Shown here: one piece after another, positions 17,081 through 25,814 of the stretch | Layout of the letters: every line of letters starts with the position of its first letter | How positions within the stretch are numbered: the first letter of the stretch is position 1 | DNA from: UBA1723 sp045629285 | GTDB lineage: Bacteria > Bacteroidota > Bacteroidia > Bacteroidales > Paludibacteraceae | Assembly (NCBI GenBank): GCA_045629285.1 | Contig: JAZQQY010000035.1 | Coordinates: 189,178-253,177, forward strand | DNA length: 64,000 nt | Direction of reading: 5' to 3' | The notes under the pieces: model-generated | What the model was told of the DNA's origin: nothing | Database searches by the model: none | Seen by the model: the letters and a program-made list of their open reading frames with translations, nothing else | Program-made: the position numbers and the translations under genes

Positions 17081-17965
17081 TTAATCGTTGTAAATTGCCT
17101 TCTTACCTGCAAGAAGAGTGTTCTTCATCAAAGAACAGATAGTCATCGGACCAACACCACCAGGCACTGGAGTGATGAAGCTACACTTAGGAGCTACGTT
17201 CTCAAAATCAACGTCACCTGTCAACTTGAATCCAGACTTAGTTGCAGTGCTAGGAACGCGAGTAGTACCAACGTCAACGATCACAGCACCATCCTTAACC
17301 ATGTCAGCAGTCAAGAACTTAGGTGAACCAAGAGCTGCGATGATGATATCCGCCTGAAGAGTGATCTCCTTTAGGTTCTTAGTACGGCTGTGACAAACAG
17401 TTACAGTAGCGTCACCAGGGAATGCCTTCTGCATCATCAAAGAAGCAACTGGCTTACCAACGATATTACTACGTCCGATAACAACACAGTGTTTTCCGCT
17501 AGTCTCGATATTGTAACGCTTCAAAAGCTCTATGATACCAGCTGGTGTAGCAGAAACGAATGCTGGCAAACCGATGCTTGTACGACCAACATTAATTGGG
17601 TGGAAACCATCAACATCCTTATGGTAGTCGATAGCCTCGATCACCTTCTGCTCTGAAATATGCTTTGGCAAAGGAAGCTGAACAATGAATCCGTCTACAT
17701 CCGGATCGTCGTTAAGCATCTTGATCTTGTCAAGAAGCTCAGCCTCTGTAATATCACTCTCGAAACTTAGTCTAGTAGATTTGAAACCACACATCTCACA
17801 GGCCTTAACCTTGCTTGCAACGTAAGTCTCACTACCACCGTCGTGACCAACAATAATCACAGCCAAATGAGGTGTCTTACCACCATTCTTCTTGATCTCC
17901 GCGACCTCGGCTGCAATCTCCTGCTTAATCTGGTCAGCAACTGCTTTTCCGTCAATTAACTGCAT
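17081..17965 (-). CDS. folD: Bifunctional methylenetetrahydrofolate dehydrogenase/cyclohydrolase
   Basis: This 294-residue cytosolic enzyme interconverts 5,10-methylene-THF, 5,10-methenyl-THF and 10-formyl-THF with NADP. The catalytic Lys region YVASKVKACEMCGF lies near residues 49-62, the substrate-site QLPLPKH near 98-104 and the signature PGGVGPMTICSLMKNT near 265-280. The Rossmann loop is VVIGRSNIVGKPVASLM. Length is typical. It lies between ffh (29 nt upstream) and rsmE (17 nt downstream). It supplies formyl-THF for purine synthesis, which includes purM in this window; purT instead uses formate. Confidence 0.96.
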   Translation of the reverse strand: MQLIDGKAVADQIKQEIAAEVAEIKKNGGKTPHLAVIIVGHDGGSETYVASKVKACEMCGFKSTRLSFESDITEAELLDKIKMLNDDPDVDGFIVQLPLPKHISEQKVIEAIDYHKDVDGFHPINVGRTSIGLPAFVSATPAGIIELLKRYNIETSGKHCVVIGRSNIVGKPVASLMMQKAFPGDATVTVCHSRTKNLKEITLQADIIIAALGSPKFLTADMVKDGAVIVDVGTTRVPSTATKSGFKLTGDVDFENVAPKCSFITPVPGGVGPMTICSLMKNTLLAGKKAIYND

Positions 17966-17994
17966 AGTATTATGTGTCTAATTATCTTCAATTA

Positions 17995-19308
17995 TTATCT
18001 TCCGAACGGTAGCTTACCTCTGTTCTGAGTCACCATCTTCATCATCTTACGAGTATCCTCAAACTGCTTTAGCAATCTGTTGACATCCTGCAATGATGAA
18101 CCACTACCCTTCGCAATTCTCTGACGACGTGAACCGTCGATGATGCTAGGATTAGAACGCTCTTTTGGTGTCATTGAGTAAATAATTGCCTCAATACCTT
18201 TGAATGCGTCATCCTTGATATCTACATCCTTCAATGCCTTGCCGACACCAGGAATCATAGATGCCAACTCCTTCAAGTTACCCATCTTCTTGATCTGGTT
18301 GATCTGGCTCAAGAAGTCGTTAAAGTCAAATGTATTCTTCTTGATCTTCTCCTGAAGCTTAAGTGCCTCCTTCTCATCGATAGCCTTCTGTGCACGGTCG
18401 ACCAAAGAAACGATATCTCCCATTCCCAAGATACGTCCGGCCATACGGTTTGGATGGAATACGTCGATCGCATCAAGTTTTTCACCTGTTCCGATGAACT
18501 TGATTGGCTTGTCGACAACCTGACGGATAGACAACGCAGCACCACCACGTGTATCACCATCTAACTTAGTAAGGACAACACCATCGAAATCCAAACGATC
18601 GTTGAACTCCTTAGCTGTATTTACTGCATCCTGACCTGTCATTGAGTCTACAACGAACAAAGTCTCCTGCGGATTGATTGCAGCCTTGATAGCAGCAATC
18701 TCTGTCATCATCTGCTCATCGATTGCAAGACGACCGGCTGTATCGACGATTACAACGTCACAGCTATTAGCCTTAGCCTCTGCAATTGCATGCTGAGCAA
18801 TCTCAACAGCATTCTTATTGTCTGGTTCGCTATATACAGGTACACCGATCTGCTCACCCAAAACCTTCAACTGGTCAATGGCAGCCGGACGATAGATATC
18901 ACATGCAGCAAGTAGAGGACGCTTGTGCTTCTCATTCTTTAGCATGTTTGCTAGCTTACCTGAGAATGTAGTCTTACCAGAACCCTGCAGACCTGACATC
19001 AAGATAATTGCTGGAGCACCCTTGATATTGATATCAGTAGCAACGCTACCCATCAATTCAACCAACTCGTCGTGAACGATCTTGACCATCATTTCGCCTG
19101 GCTTAACTGCAGTAAGCACATTCTGGCCAAGAGCCTTCTCCTTTACTGTGTCAGTAAAGCTCTTTGCTATCTTATAGTTTACATCGGCCTCCAACAATGC
19201 CTTGCGGACATCCTTTAGAGTTTCTGCGACGTTAATCTCGGTAATCTTACCTTCACCCTTTAGTATCTTGAACGACCTTTCAAGTCTTTCACCTAAACTT
19301 TCGAACAT
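17995..19308 (-). CDS. ffh: Signal recognition particle protein
   Basis: This 437-residue SRP GTPase binds signal peptides of nascent membrane proteins and, with 4.5S RNA and FtsY, targets ribosomes to the membrane. It has an N domain (1-~85), then a G domain with the P-loop GLQGSGKTTFSGKLAN (about 109-124), DTAGRLAIDE and the G4 motif TKLDGDTRGGAALS. The M domain has the RNA-binding helix RRQRIAKGSG near residue 395 and a Met-containing C-terminus (TRKMMKMVTQ). Length is normal for the phylum. It lies between rny (40 nt upstream) and folD. Confidence 0.96.
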   Translation of the reverse strand: MFESLGERLERSFKILKGEGKITEINVAETLKDVRKALLEADVNYKIAKSFTDTVKEKALGQNVLTAVKPGEMMVKIVHDELVELMGSVATDINIKGAPAIILMSGLQGSGKTTFSGKLANMLKNEKHKRPLLAACDIYRPAAIDQLKVLGEQIGVPVYSEPDNKNAVEIAQHAIAEAKANSCDVVIVDTAGRLAIDEQMMTEIAAIKAAINPQETLFVVDSMTGQDAVNTAKEFNDRLDFDGVVLTKLDGDTRGGAALSIRQVVDKPIKFIGTGEKLDAIDVFHPNRMAGRILGMGDIVSLVDRAQKAIDEKEALKLQEKIKKNTFDFNDFLSQINQIKKMGNLKELASMIPGVGKALKDVDIKDDAFKGIEAIIYSMTPKERSNPSIIDGSRRQRIAKGSGSSLQDVNRLLKQFEDTRKMMKMVTQNRGKLPFGR

Positions 19309-19348
19309 AATATATAAATCAGTTTACTTGATTTCAGTATTAACTTGA

Positions 19349-20893
19349 TTACTTAGCGAAACTTACAGCACGAGTCTCACGGATAACTGTAATCTTAACC
19401 TGACCTGGATAAGTCATCTCATCCTGGATCTTCTTAGCGATTTCAGCCGACAATGTTTCAGTCTGCTTGTCGTCGATCTTATCCGCGCCAACGATTACAC
19501 GCAACTCACGACCTGCCTGGATAGCGTATGTCTTGATAACGCCAGGGTAAGACAATGGAAGCTTCTCCAAGTCGTTCAAACGCTTGATGTAAGCCTCTAC
19601 GATTTCACGACGTGCACCCGGACGAGCACCTGAGATAGCATCACAAGCCTGTACGATTGGAGCAAGCAATGTCTCCATCTCGATTTCATCGTGGTGAGCA
19701 CCGATAGCATTGCAGATTTCTGGTTTTTCCTTATATTTCTCTGCAATCTTCATACCAAGGATTGCGTGTGGCAATTCCGGCTCCTCATCTGAAACCTTAC
19801 CAATATCGTGAAGCAAACCTGCACGTTTTGCCTTCTTAGTATTCAAACCAAGTTCAGACGCCATAACTGCACATAGGTTAGCAGTCTCACGAGCGTGCTG
19901 CAACAAGTTCTGTCCGTATGACGAACGGTACTTCATCTTACCAATCAAGCGAATCAAGTCTGCATGTAGGCCGTGGATACCAAGGTCGATTGTTGTACGG
20001 CGACCAGTCTCGACGATCTCCTCCTCAACCTGCTTCTTAACCTTAGCGACAACTTCCTCGATACGAGCTGGGTGGATACGACCGTCAGTCACCAACTGGT
20101 GAAGAGCCAAACGAGCGATCTCACGTCTTACTGGATCGAAAGAAGAAAGCACAATTGCCTCTGGAGTATCATCAACAATGATCTCAACTCCTGTAGCAGC
20201 CTCCAAAGCACGGATATTTCTACCCTCACGACCAATGATTCTACCCTTAACCTCATCACTGTCGATATTGAATACAGTAACAGAGTTCTCAATAGCAGCC
20301 TCAGAAGCAACTCTCTGGATTGTCTGAATAACAATCTTCTTAGCCTCCTTATTGGCGTTCATCTTAGCCTCTTCCATGATATCGTTAACGTAGCTCATCG
20401 CATTTGTACGAGCTTCGTCCTTCAACGAATTGATCAACTGCTCTTTTGCCTCAGCCGCAGACAAGCCTGAGATTGTCTCCAACTGCTCCTGCTGACGTAG
20501 GATTACCTTATCCAACTCACGACGCTGGTCCTCAACAGCCTGCTTCTGCTTGTCTAAAGCCTCACGTGACTGCTCTGCGCTCTGCTTTGCACGCTGCAAT
20601 TCACTCTGCTGACGAGCCAACTGGTCCTCACGCTGCTTTGCACGCTGCTCAGCCTGAACCAACTTCTGGTTGCGCTGGTTAACGTCTTTCTCAAACTCGC
20701 TCTTGTACTTGTTATACTTCTCACGAGCCTCGATATCCTTCTTTTCTAAGATTAATTTGGCCTCATCTTCGGCCTTCTTGATGATATCCTCATTACGGGA
20801 TTTTAATAGCGTATTGTTGATTAGGAAAGCTATGCCGGCACCCACTAGCAAAGCCACAATCGCCACAATTACAATAATTAGTATGTTATCCAT
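19349..20893 (-). CDS. rny: Ribonuclease Y
   Basis: This 514-residue membrane-anchored endoribonuclease starts bulk mRNA decay. An N-terminal transmembrane helix (IIVIVAIVALLVGAGIAFLI, about 5-24) precedes a long coiled coil (about 30-160, rich in Q/E/R/K). A KH domain follows with GRIIGREGRNIRALEAATG (about 213-231). An HD domain carries the metal site LLHDIGK (about 355-361), and a C-terminal domain completes the protein. All catalytic landmarks are present. It follows zapA by 78 nt in the same transcription direction. Confidence 0.96.
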   Translation of the reverse strand: MDNILIIVIVAIVALLVGAGIAFLINNTLLKSRNEDIIKKAEDEAKLILEKKDIEAREKYNKYKSEFEKDVNQRNQKLVQAEQRAKQREDQLARQQSELQRAKQSAEQSREALDKQKQAVEDQRRELDKVILRQQEQLETISGLSAAEAKEQLINSLKDEARTNAMSYVNDIMEEAKMNANKEAKKIVIQTIQRVASEAAIENSVTVFNIDSDEVKGRIIGREGRNIRALEAATGVEIIVDDTPEAIVLSSFDPVRREIARLALHQLVTDGRIHPARIEEVVAKVKKQVEEEIVETGRRTTIDLGIHGLHADLIRLIGKMKYRSSYGQNLLQHARETANLCAVMASELGLNTKKAKRAGLLHDIGKVSDEEPELPHAILGMKIAEKYKEKPEICNAIGAHHDEIEMETLLAPIVQACDAISGARPGARREIVEAYIKRLNDLEKLPLSYPGVIKTYAIQAGRELRVIVGADKIDDKQTETLSAEIAKKIQDEMTYPGQVKITVIRETRAVSFAK

Positions 20894-20971
20894 TTATTCT
20901 TAATTAAATTCATTTCATTTACCAAAATTCACATTTTGAGATTAGACGAAATGGATCTTTAAGGACGGTAA

Positions 20972-21256
20972 TTAGCTATGTTTCAATAACACAGCATCTA
21001 AATCAGAGTGTAATTTATCTAAATCTCCCTCTAATCCGCTATCTGCGCCCTCTTTTCTCAACTTTGACACAGTAGCATCCAACAAAGCGTATCTCATAGC
21101 CGTCTCTAACGACATACTCTTAACTTTTGACTGATACGCAAGTAATTTTTTTTCGATTTCCTCCGCTGCCTCACGAAAATATCTCTCATTTTCCGAGTCT
21201 ACATTAAGTCTCAGCTTTTCGTTTGCAACCTGTAAAGTAATTGTCAATTTTGCCAT
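20972..21256 (-). CDS. zapA: Cell division protein ZapA
   Basis: This 94-residue protein consists of an N-terminal globular part (KLTITLQVANEKLRLNVDSENERYFREAAEEIEKKL) and a C-terminal helical part. That matches ZapA, which crosslinks FtsZ filaments in the division ring. Length is slightly short but typical of Bacteroidetes. The start codon is immediately adjacent to the stop of the coiled-coil gene upstream, sharing base 21256. Confidence 0.85.
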   Translation of the reverse strand: MAKLTITLQVANEKLRLNVDSENERYFREAAEEIEKKLLAYQSKVKSMSLETAMRYALLDATVSKLRKEGADSGLEGDLDKLHSDLDAVLLKHS

Positions 21257-21546
21257 TACTTAATCAAGGAAATACATTTATCTATTTTTTTTACCATTAG
21301 CCTTAAACGATCTCTCTCAGCCTTAGCTTGCTCGACATTCAAATTCAACGACTTAACCAACTTCAAGCTATCATACTGTGCTTGCAATTCAGCCTTTTCT
21401 CGCGTCAAATCCTGCAATTTAGCTTCTGTCTCGCTAATTTTTTCATTCAGCACCCTATTTTTCTCGACTTCAGCCTCGAATCTCTCAATCAAGACTCTCA
21501 CTTTGGCCTCCAAGGATACAAATTTATCTTGCTGATTCTCCGTCAT
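21256..21546 (-). CDS. Small coiled-coil protein upstream of zapA
   Basis: This 96-residue, almost wholly helical, charged protein has heptad patterns through most of its length (VRVLIERFEAEVEKNRVLN, ETEAKLQDLTREKAEL). It has no signal peptide or membrane segment. It overlaps zapA by one base, so the two are translationally coupled. By position and shape it could be a ZapB-like partner of ZapA at the division ring, but that is inference from context only. Confidence 0.75.
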   Translation of the reverse strand: MTENQQDKFVSLEAKVRVLIERFEAEVEKNRVLNEKISETEAKLQDLTREKAELQAQYDSLKLVKSLNLNVEQAKAERDRLRLMVKKIDKCISLIK

Positions 21547-21635
21547 AACACCAAAATTGACGCGAATATAATAATAATAATCGAAAATTCATAAGCTATT
21601 GCGAAATAAATGGTGAAGAAAACATATTTATATAC

Positions 21636-21666
21636 AAAAAAGAGACGGAAGCGCTTCCGTCTCTTA
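21636..21666 (-). terminator. Terminator of the C69 dipeptidase gene
   Basis: AGAGACGGAAGC (21641-21652) and GCTTCCGTCTCT (21653-21664) form a perfect inverted repeat. On the minus strand it is followed by a run of T residues. Confidence 0.85.
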
Positions 21667-21687
21667 TGTCATTTTATATAATACCCT

Positions 21688-23319
21688 TTACTCCGGCAAC
21701 TTATACTTGTCTCCGGTTGTCTCTATAATCTGTCGGTAGAACCATTCAGAATATCCTGGAGAAGAAATACCAGCAGGGACTCCCCAACCGTTGTCGATAA
21801 ACACTCCTCCTCGCTCTCTTTTGATATTTCCGTCACAATACTTGACCATCAGGAATTCTCCCAATTTCTTCCATCTTTCCATTGTAATGTACGACTGGTT
21901 CTGAGAATACTCTGTCAAGAATCGTGCGGCAAAGTCTGGGCTTTTTGTGTAAAGCGACTTTGCTGCCTCCTCCACTACTTCTAGGTTATCCTCAAACTTA
22001 CGCTCCAACTCATCCTGAATCTTCAACACGTCGACCGACATGTACTTATAGCGTGAATATGTCAAATTTGCTACCCAATTGAACACCCAATATGCCGAAG
22101 TCCACGAGAATTCCAACAAACTACCGTTGCCTTTCTTGAAACATTCAGGAACCTCTGTCGTGGCAATATAAATCGGAATATAGACTGTGAATGTGGCATC
22201 GTCAACTCCATACCACAACACTCCACCTACCATGTTTGGCAACCAGCTACGCATCTGGGCAATGAAACTGAAGGCATTGTGTGGACCGGCAATCGGATTC
22301 TCATTAAAATACTTATTGCCATCAACCTCCCATTCACGTGGAGCATAACGATATGCAGCTCCGAACGGTTCACTTCCTGTTCCATCGTTGATAGAAAGCG
22401 GTGTATCTTCAAAGTGGTCGCGCATCAAGTTTTTCAACTCTTTCAAAGAAATTTTTCTGTCCGGCTTAATCCAAAGAGGAAGTCTCTTGTCGCTTTTACC
22501 AAGAATATAATCCTGATACTCAACCATTTTCGGATTCAACTTTGTAAACACTGACCATACTCGAGAATCACAGAATCGTCTTGCAGAGAAGCTCATCGGA
22601 TCGTAAGCATCAGAAAAACTGAACTCTTTGTTCTTACCTTCAAAGAAACCTTTCTCTCTAGCAAACGAGATAACATCTTTTGAATATCTACAATTTGCAC
22701 GATCATTCAACGGAAATGTAGTGATTCTTGAATGGTTGGCATGTGCACTTACACAATCATCAGGAAGACGCATCGCAACCCAAACGGCACCTTTAATGTC
22801 CGGACCCTTACCTATCATCTCCATGATCCACAACTCGTTAGGGTCAGCGATTGTAAATGTCTCTCCGGAACTACGATAACCATACTCATTGACTAGATCG
22901 GTCATGATCTGTATGGCATCTGTAGCCGACTTGCAACGCTGCAAAGTAAGCGTGATCAAATTACCATAGTCAAGCACACCACTTGTATCGACTAGCTCTG
23001 GACGTCCTCCCCAAGTCGACTCTGTGATACAGACCTGATGCTCGTTCATATTACCAAGCACATCGTTGGTGAATGGCACCTGCTCTACCTTACCCTGATA
23101 TCCGTGAGTATCCCAACCGTAGATGTCAATCTTCTCATATTTAGAGTGTTGAGCTTTGGGATAATGAGTCAACTCGCCATATAGGTAGTATGAATCGGCG
23201 GAATATGTACATAGTGTCGAACCATCCGTCGAGCACTGTTTGCCAACCAAAATATTTGTTCCTGCATAAGCAGAGAAAGCAGTCAGCAATGCTGAAACTA
23301 TTGAAACTATTCGTCTCAT
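21688..23319 (-). CDS. C69 family dipeptidase homologue lacking the canonical N-terminal cysteine
   Basis: This 543-residue secreted protein has a signal peptide (MRRIVSIVSALLTAFSAYA). Peptidase family C69 (PepD-like Ntn-hydrolases) landmarks follow: DGSTLCTYSADSYYLYGEL, GNMNEHQVCITESTWGGRPEL (residues ~90-110) and ADPNELWIMEMIGKGP. Family members usually start, after processing, with Cys-Thr, the Cys being the nucleophile. Here that position is Gly20 (AYA-GTNILVG, codon GGA). The nearest cysteines are Cys29 and Cys37. It may therefore be inactive or altered. It directly follows the M23 peptidase gene with no gap, and its own terminator lies downstream. Confidence 0.85.
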   Translation of the reverse strand: MRRIVSIVSALLTAFSAYAGTNILVGKQCSTDGSTLCTYSADSYYLYGELTHYPKAQHSKYEKIDIYGWDTHGYQGKVEQVPFTNDVLGNMNEHQVCITESTWGGRPELVDTSGVLDYGNLITLTLQRCKSATDAIQIMTDLVNEYGYRSSGETFTIADPNELWIMEMIGKGPDIKGAVWVAMRLPDDCVSAHANHSRITTFPLNDRANCRYSKDVISFAREKGFFEGKNKEFSFSDAYDPMSFSARRFCDSRVWSVFTKLNPKMVEYQDYILGKSDKRLPLWIKPDRKISLKELKNLMRDHFEDTPLSINDGTGSEPFGAAYRYAPREWEVDGNKYFNENPIAGPHNAFSFIAQMRSWLPNMVGGVLWYGVDDATFTVYIPIYIATTEVPECFKKGNGSLLEFSWTSAYWVFNWVANLTYSRYKYMSVDVLKIQDELERKFEDNLEVVEEAAKSLYTKSPDFAARFLTEYSQNQSYITMERWKKLGEFLMVKYCDGNIKRERGGVFIDNGWGVPAGISSPGYSEWFYRQIIETTGDKYKLPE

Positions 23320-25026
23320 TTAGTACAAAATTTTCTTTTCATAAACGCGTTCGTTATTGCAATTATCTGTAACAACAAACTTGAATGTCTTCATTGTGTT
23401 GTCCTTTACGACATCCTCAACTGCCAAGTTACAGAATGCAGTACCAGACTTTTGGTCATACTCAAATAGCACCCATTTGCCGTCGATGTAACCTTTGTAA
23501 GATTTTAGGCCGGACATTCCGTCGCCAATCTTCATTACAATTCTGTTTGTAGAACGAAGATTCTTTGTCTGAAGCGGTCCGACGTATGGAGCCTGAACAT
23601 CTTTGAAAACTGCAAATTTACCAAGTTCACGTACCTTTGCCACAGCATATCCATTTTCATACTTGCAAAGCGAAACCTTGTGAATCAAGTTTTTTTCAGT
23701 CAAAGATACAACGACATATTTATCTTTATCTGCCAATTCATCGTTAGAAATCTTGATCGACAAATCCATAAATGTATGGACTGGAGTCAAATAGTCTCCG
23801 ATATGATAAATCTGTGAATAATATGTATTTGAAGGCAGCACCTGAAAATCAACAGGTTCGTCCTCATACAAAGCATTCTCTGGAACATAAAGTGCGACGT
23901 CGCCTTTATCAAACAATTGAGCTACACCTGCCACCAACTTCTCTCCTGCAGGCTTAGATTCGGATGCAGGCAACTCTGTTTTTTTGCCCATCACTTTGAT
24001 TGTCAACGCATCTTTGTTCCCAAAGTCATCAACTGCTTCAAAGCGCACTTCATAAAGTCGCTCCTCATTGACATTCAAGATACCATTATTTTTCAAATCA
24101 TGGTGAATGTGCAACGGAGTATTCTTGTCTGGGAACATCTTCATGAAAAACTCGCCAGTTCTTTGCTGCTGACGATAATCGATGAAGCTATTCAAAGCAC
24201 GGTTGTCCAACACTTTCACATTACGTATATCAACCTTGCTATAAAGTTTACCGTCGACATACATAGTCAAAGTACGAGGAGTATGATGGAAGCCTGTCCC
24301 TGACATGAAGTCGTATGATTTCAAAGCAAATCCGATCTCACCCCAAGCATTTATCGTATTGACTCCATTCAAAACTTTCTCTCCTACGCCAGCACCACGA
24401 GTGTTATATTTGGCAGTTTTTTTACCAGCGACACTGCTCTTATCACCCAAAGCATAGATTTTAGTGGCGTTGATCTGAGGTCGACGATTGTCTTCCAACT
24501 TCCAAACATTATTATGATCGAACGGATTTTCCAATTCACCTTCAGGAGAACGGAACTCAAAATGCAAGTGAGGACCGCCACTTGAGCCAGTATTTCCAGA
24601 CCAAGCAATCTGTTCTCCTCTCTCAACCTTTATCTCATCCTTTGCAGGGAAAATATCGACTTCAAACGACTGTAGCTTATTCTGCTCATCACGGACACGT
24701 TTTCCGATAGCATTAAGGAAACCATTGCAATGAGCATACAAAGAGACGCGGCCATCTGGATGGGTGATTTCAACTCGTTTTCCGTAGCTACGTGGCTCTA
24801 CTGTGATACGAGAGACCCAACCGCTCTCGACAGCAAAAATTTTCTTGTTTACATCACTGTTAGTACGAAAATCAAGGCCACCATGAAAATGGTTGCGTCG
24901 TAATTCCAAATAACTTCCACTCAATGTATTAACCTCTTCAAGCGGCTGCACATAATTTCTTTGTGCAACAGACACACAAGCACATGAAGAAAGTAATATA
25001 GATAAATATGATTGTTTTAGATTCAT
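23320..25026 (-). CDS. M23 family peptidoglycan endopeptidase-like protein
   Basis: This secreted protein (568 residues from the Met at 25026; another in-frame Met at 25044) has a hydrophobic leader ILLSSCACVSVAQ that could be a signal or lipoprotein peptide. The LytM domain (numbered from 25044) has HGGLD (zinc ligands His54 and Asp58) and HLHFEF near residue 160 (HxH), with SGNTGSSGGPHLHF. The remaining ~400 residues are beta-rich and without a recognised name, as in other Bacteroidetes M23 proteins. It should cleave peptide crosslinks or regulate such enzymes in the periplasm. The stop abuts the start of the dipeptidase gene, suggesting co-expression of two peptide-processing proteins. Confidence 0.85.
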   Translation of the reverse strand: MNLKQSYLSILLSSCACVSVAQRNYVQPLEEVNTLSGSYLELRRNHFHGGLDFRTNSDVNKKIFAVESGWVSRITVEPRSYGKRVEITHPDGRVSLYAHCNGFLNAIGKRVRDEQNKLQSFEVDIFPAKDEIKVERGEQIAWSGNTGSSGGPHLHFEFRSPEGELENPFDHNNVWKLEDNRRPQINATKIYALGDKSSVAGKKTAKYNTRGAGVGEKVLNGVNTINAWGEIGFALKSYDFMSGTGFHHTPRTLTMYVDGKLYSKVDIRNVKVLDNRALNSFIDYRQQQRTGEFFMKMFPDKNTPLHIHHDLKNNGILNVNEERLYEVRFEAVDDFGNKDALTIKVMGKKTELPASESKPAGEKLVAGVAQLFDKGDVALYVPENALYEDEPVDFQVLPSNTYYSQIYHIGDYLTPVHTFMDLSIKISNDELADKDKYVVVSLTEKNLIHKVSLCKYENGYAVAKVRELGKFAVFKDVQAPYVGPLQTKNLRSTNRIVMKIGDGMSGLKSYKGYIDGKWVLFEYDQKSGTAFCNLAVEDVVKDNTMKTFKFVVTDNCNNERVYEKKILY

Positions 25027-25100
25027 AAATTCTTTGTTTTTCAATCATCAAAAGATTCATACCGAGACGCGCTTACACGACGTCTGTACTGTTTTAAATA

Positions 25101-25131
25101 AAAAGAGTGCATTTCAGGCTGAAATGCACTC
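25101..25131 (-). terminator. Terminator of rpsP
   Basis: GAGTGCATTTCAG/CTGAAATGCACTC around a central G forms a near-perfect palindrome. The minus strand continues into TTTTTATTT. Confidence 0.85.
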
Positions 25132-25155
25132 ATGAATTTCTGAACAAAGGTTATA

Positions 25156-25695
25156 TTAACCCTGAGCGTCCTCAGTAACCTCAGCAGCAGCCTCTGCGTT
25201 TGCAGCAGCCTCAGCCTCCTGCTTTGCAGCAAGTAGCTCTGCCTTCTTCTTAGCAACAGCCTCAGCCTTTGCCTTGTTAACAGCCTGCTCAGCGTTTAGA
25301 CGCTCCTTAGCGTTAGCTGCCTTGTCAGCAACCATCTTGTTCTTTACAGCCTCAAGCTTGCTGTTCTTAGCGTTCATCCACTCGTTGAACTTCTGATCAG
25401 CTACAGCCTCAGAGAATGCTCCCTTCTTAACACCACCTAGCAAGTGCTTCTTCATGTAAACACCCTTATCGCTCAAGATGTTTCTTGCAGTGTCAGTTGG
25501 CTCAGCTCCGTTAAGAACCCACTTCAAAGCCTGCTCAAAATTCAAATCAATAGTAGCAGGATTAGTGTTAGGATTGTATGTTCCCAACTTCTCAATAAAC
25601 TTACCATCGCGTGGTGCTCTGCTATCAGCTACGACAATGTGGTAAAACGCGTACCCCTTACGTCCGTGTCTCTGCAATCTAATTTTAGTTGCCAT
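25156..25695 (-). CDS. rpsP: 30S ribosomal protein S16 with extended C-terminal tail
   Basis: The first ~80 residues are S16 (MATKIRLQRHGRKGYAFYHIVVADSRAPRDG, with KLGTYNPNTNPATIDL). It binds 16S rRNA and is needed for 30S assembly. Residues ~100-179 form an Ala/Glu/Lys-rich tail (AKAEAVAKKKAELLAAKQEA, ending EVTEDAQG) roughly doubling the usual length; long S16 tails of this sort are known in Bacteroidetes. The gene is monocistronic with a consensus promoter and its own terminator. Confidence 0.96.
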   Translation of the reverse strand: MATKIRLQRHGRKGYAFYHIVVADSRAPRDGKFIEKLGTYNPNTNPATIDLNFEQALKWVLNGAEPTDTARNILSDKGVYMKKHLLGGVKKGAFSEAVADQKFNEWMNAKNSKLEAVKNKMVADKAANAKERLNAEQAVNKAKAEAVAKKKAELLAAKQEAEAAANAEAAAEVTEDAQG

Positions 25696-25726
25696 TTCTT
25701 TTGATGATTTAAAATTTTTAACGGCA

Positions 25727-25757
25727 CAAAAGTAATGTTTTTTTTCAACAATTCAAA
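25727..25757 (-). promoter_or_regulatory. Promoter of rpsP
   Basis: On the minus strand: TTTG (25754-25757), 19-nt spacer, TACTTTTG (25727-25734). An excellent Bacteroidetes promoter about 30 nt before the start codon. Confidence 0.75.
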
Positions 25758-25766
25758 TGTTGACAC

Positions 25767-25797
25767 AAAAAAAGCGACGGAAATTACATCCCGTCGC
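25767..25797 (-). terminator. Terminator of valS
   Basis: On the minus strand GCGACGG (25791-25797 side) pairs with CCGTCGC (25774-25780 side), followed by seven T residues. Confidence 0.85.
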
Positions 25798-25814
25798 CAT
25801 ATAAATGAGTTTTA

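Noticed and set aside
20893..20972. 6S RNA next to zapA (as in proteobacteria)
   Set aside because: The gap between zapA and rny is only 78 nt and shows no long stem with central bubble.
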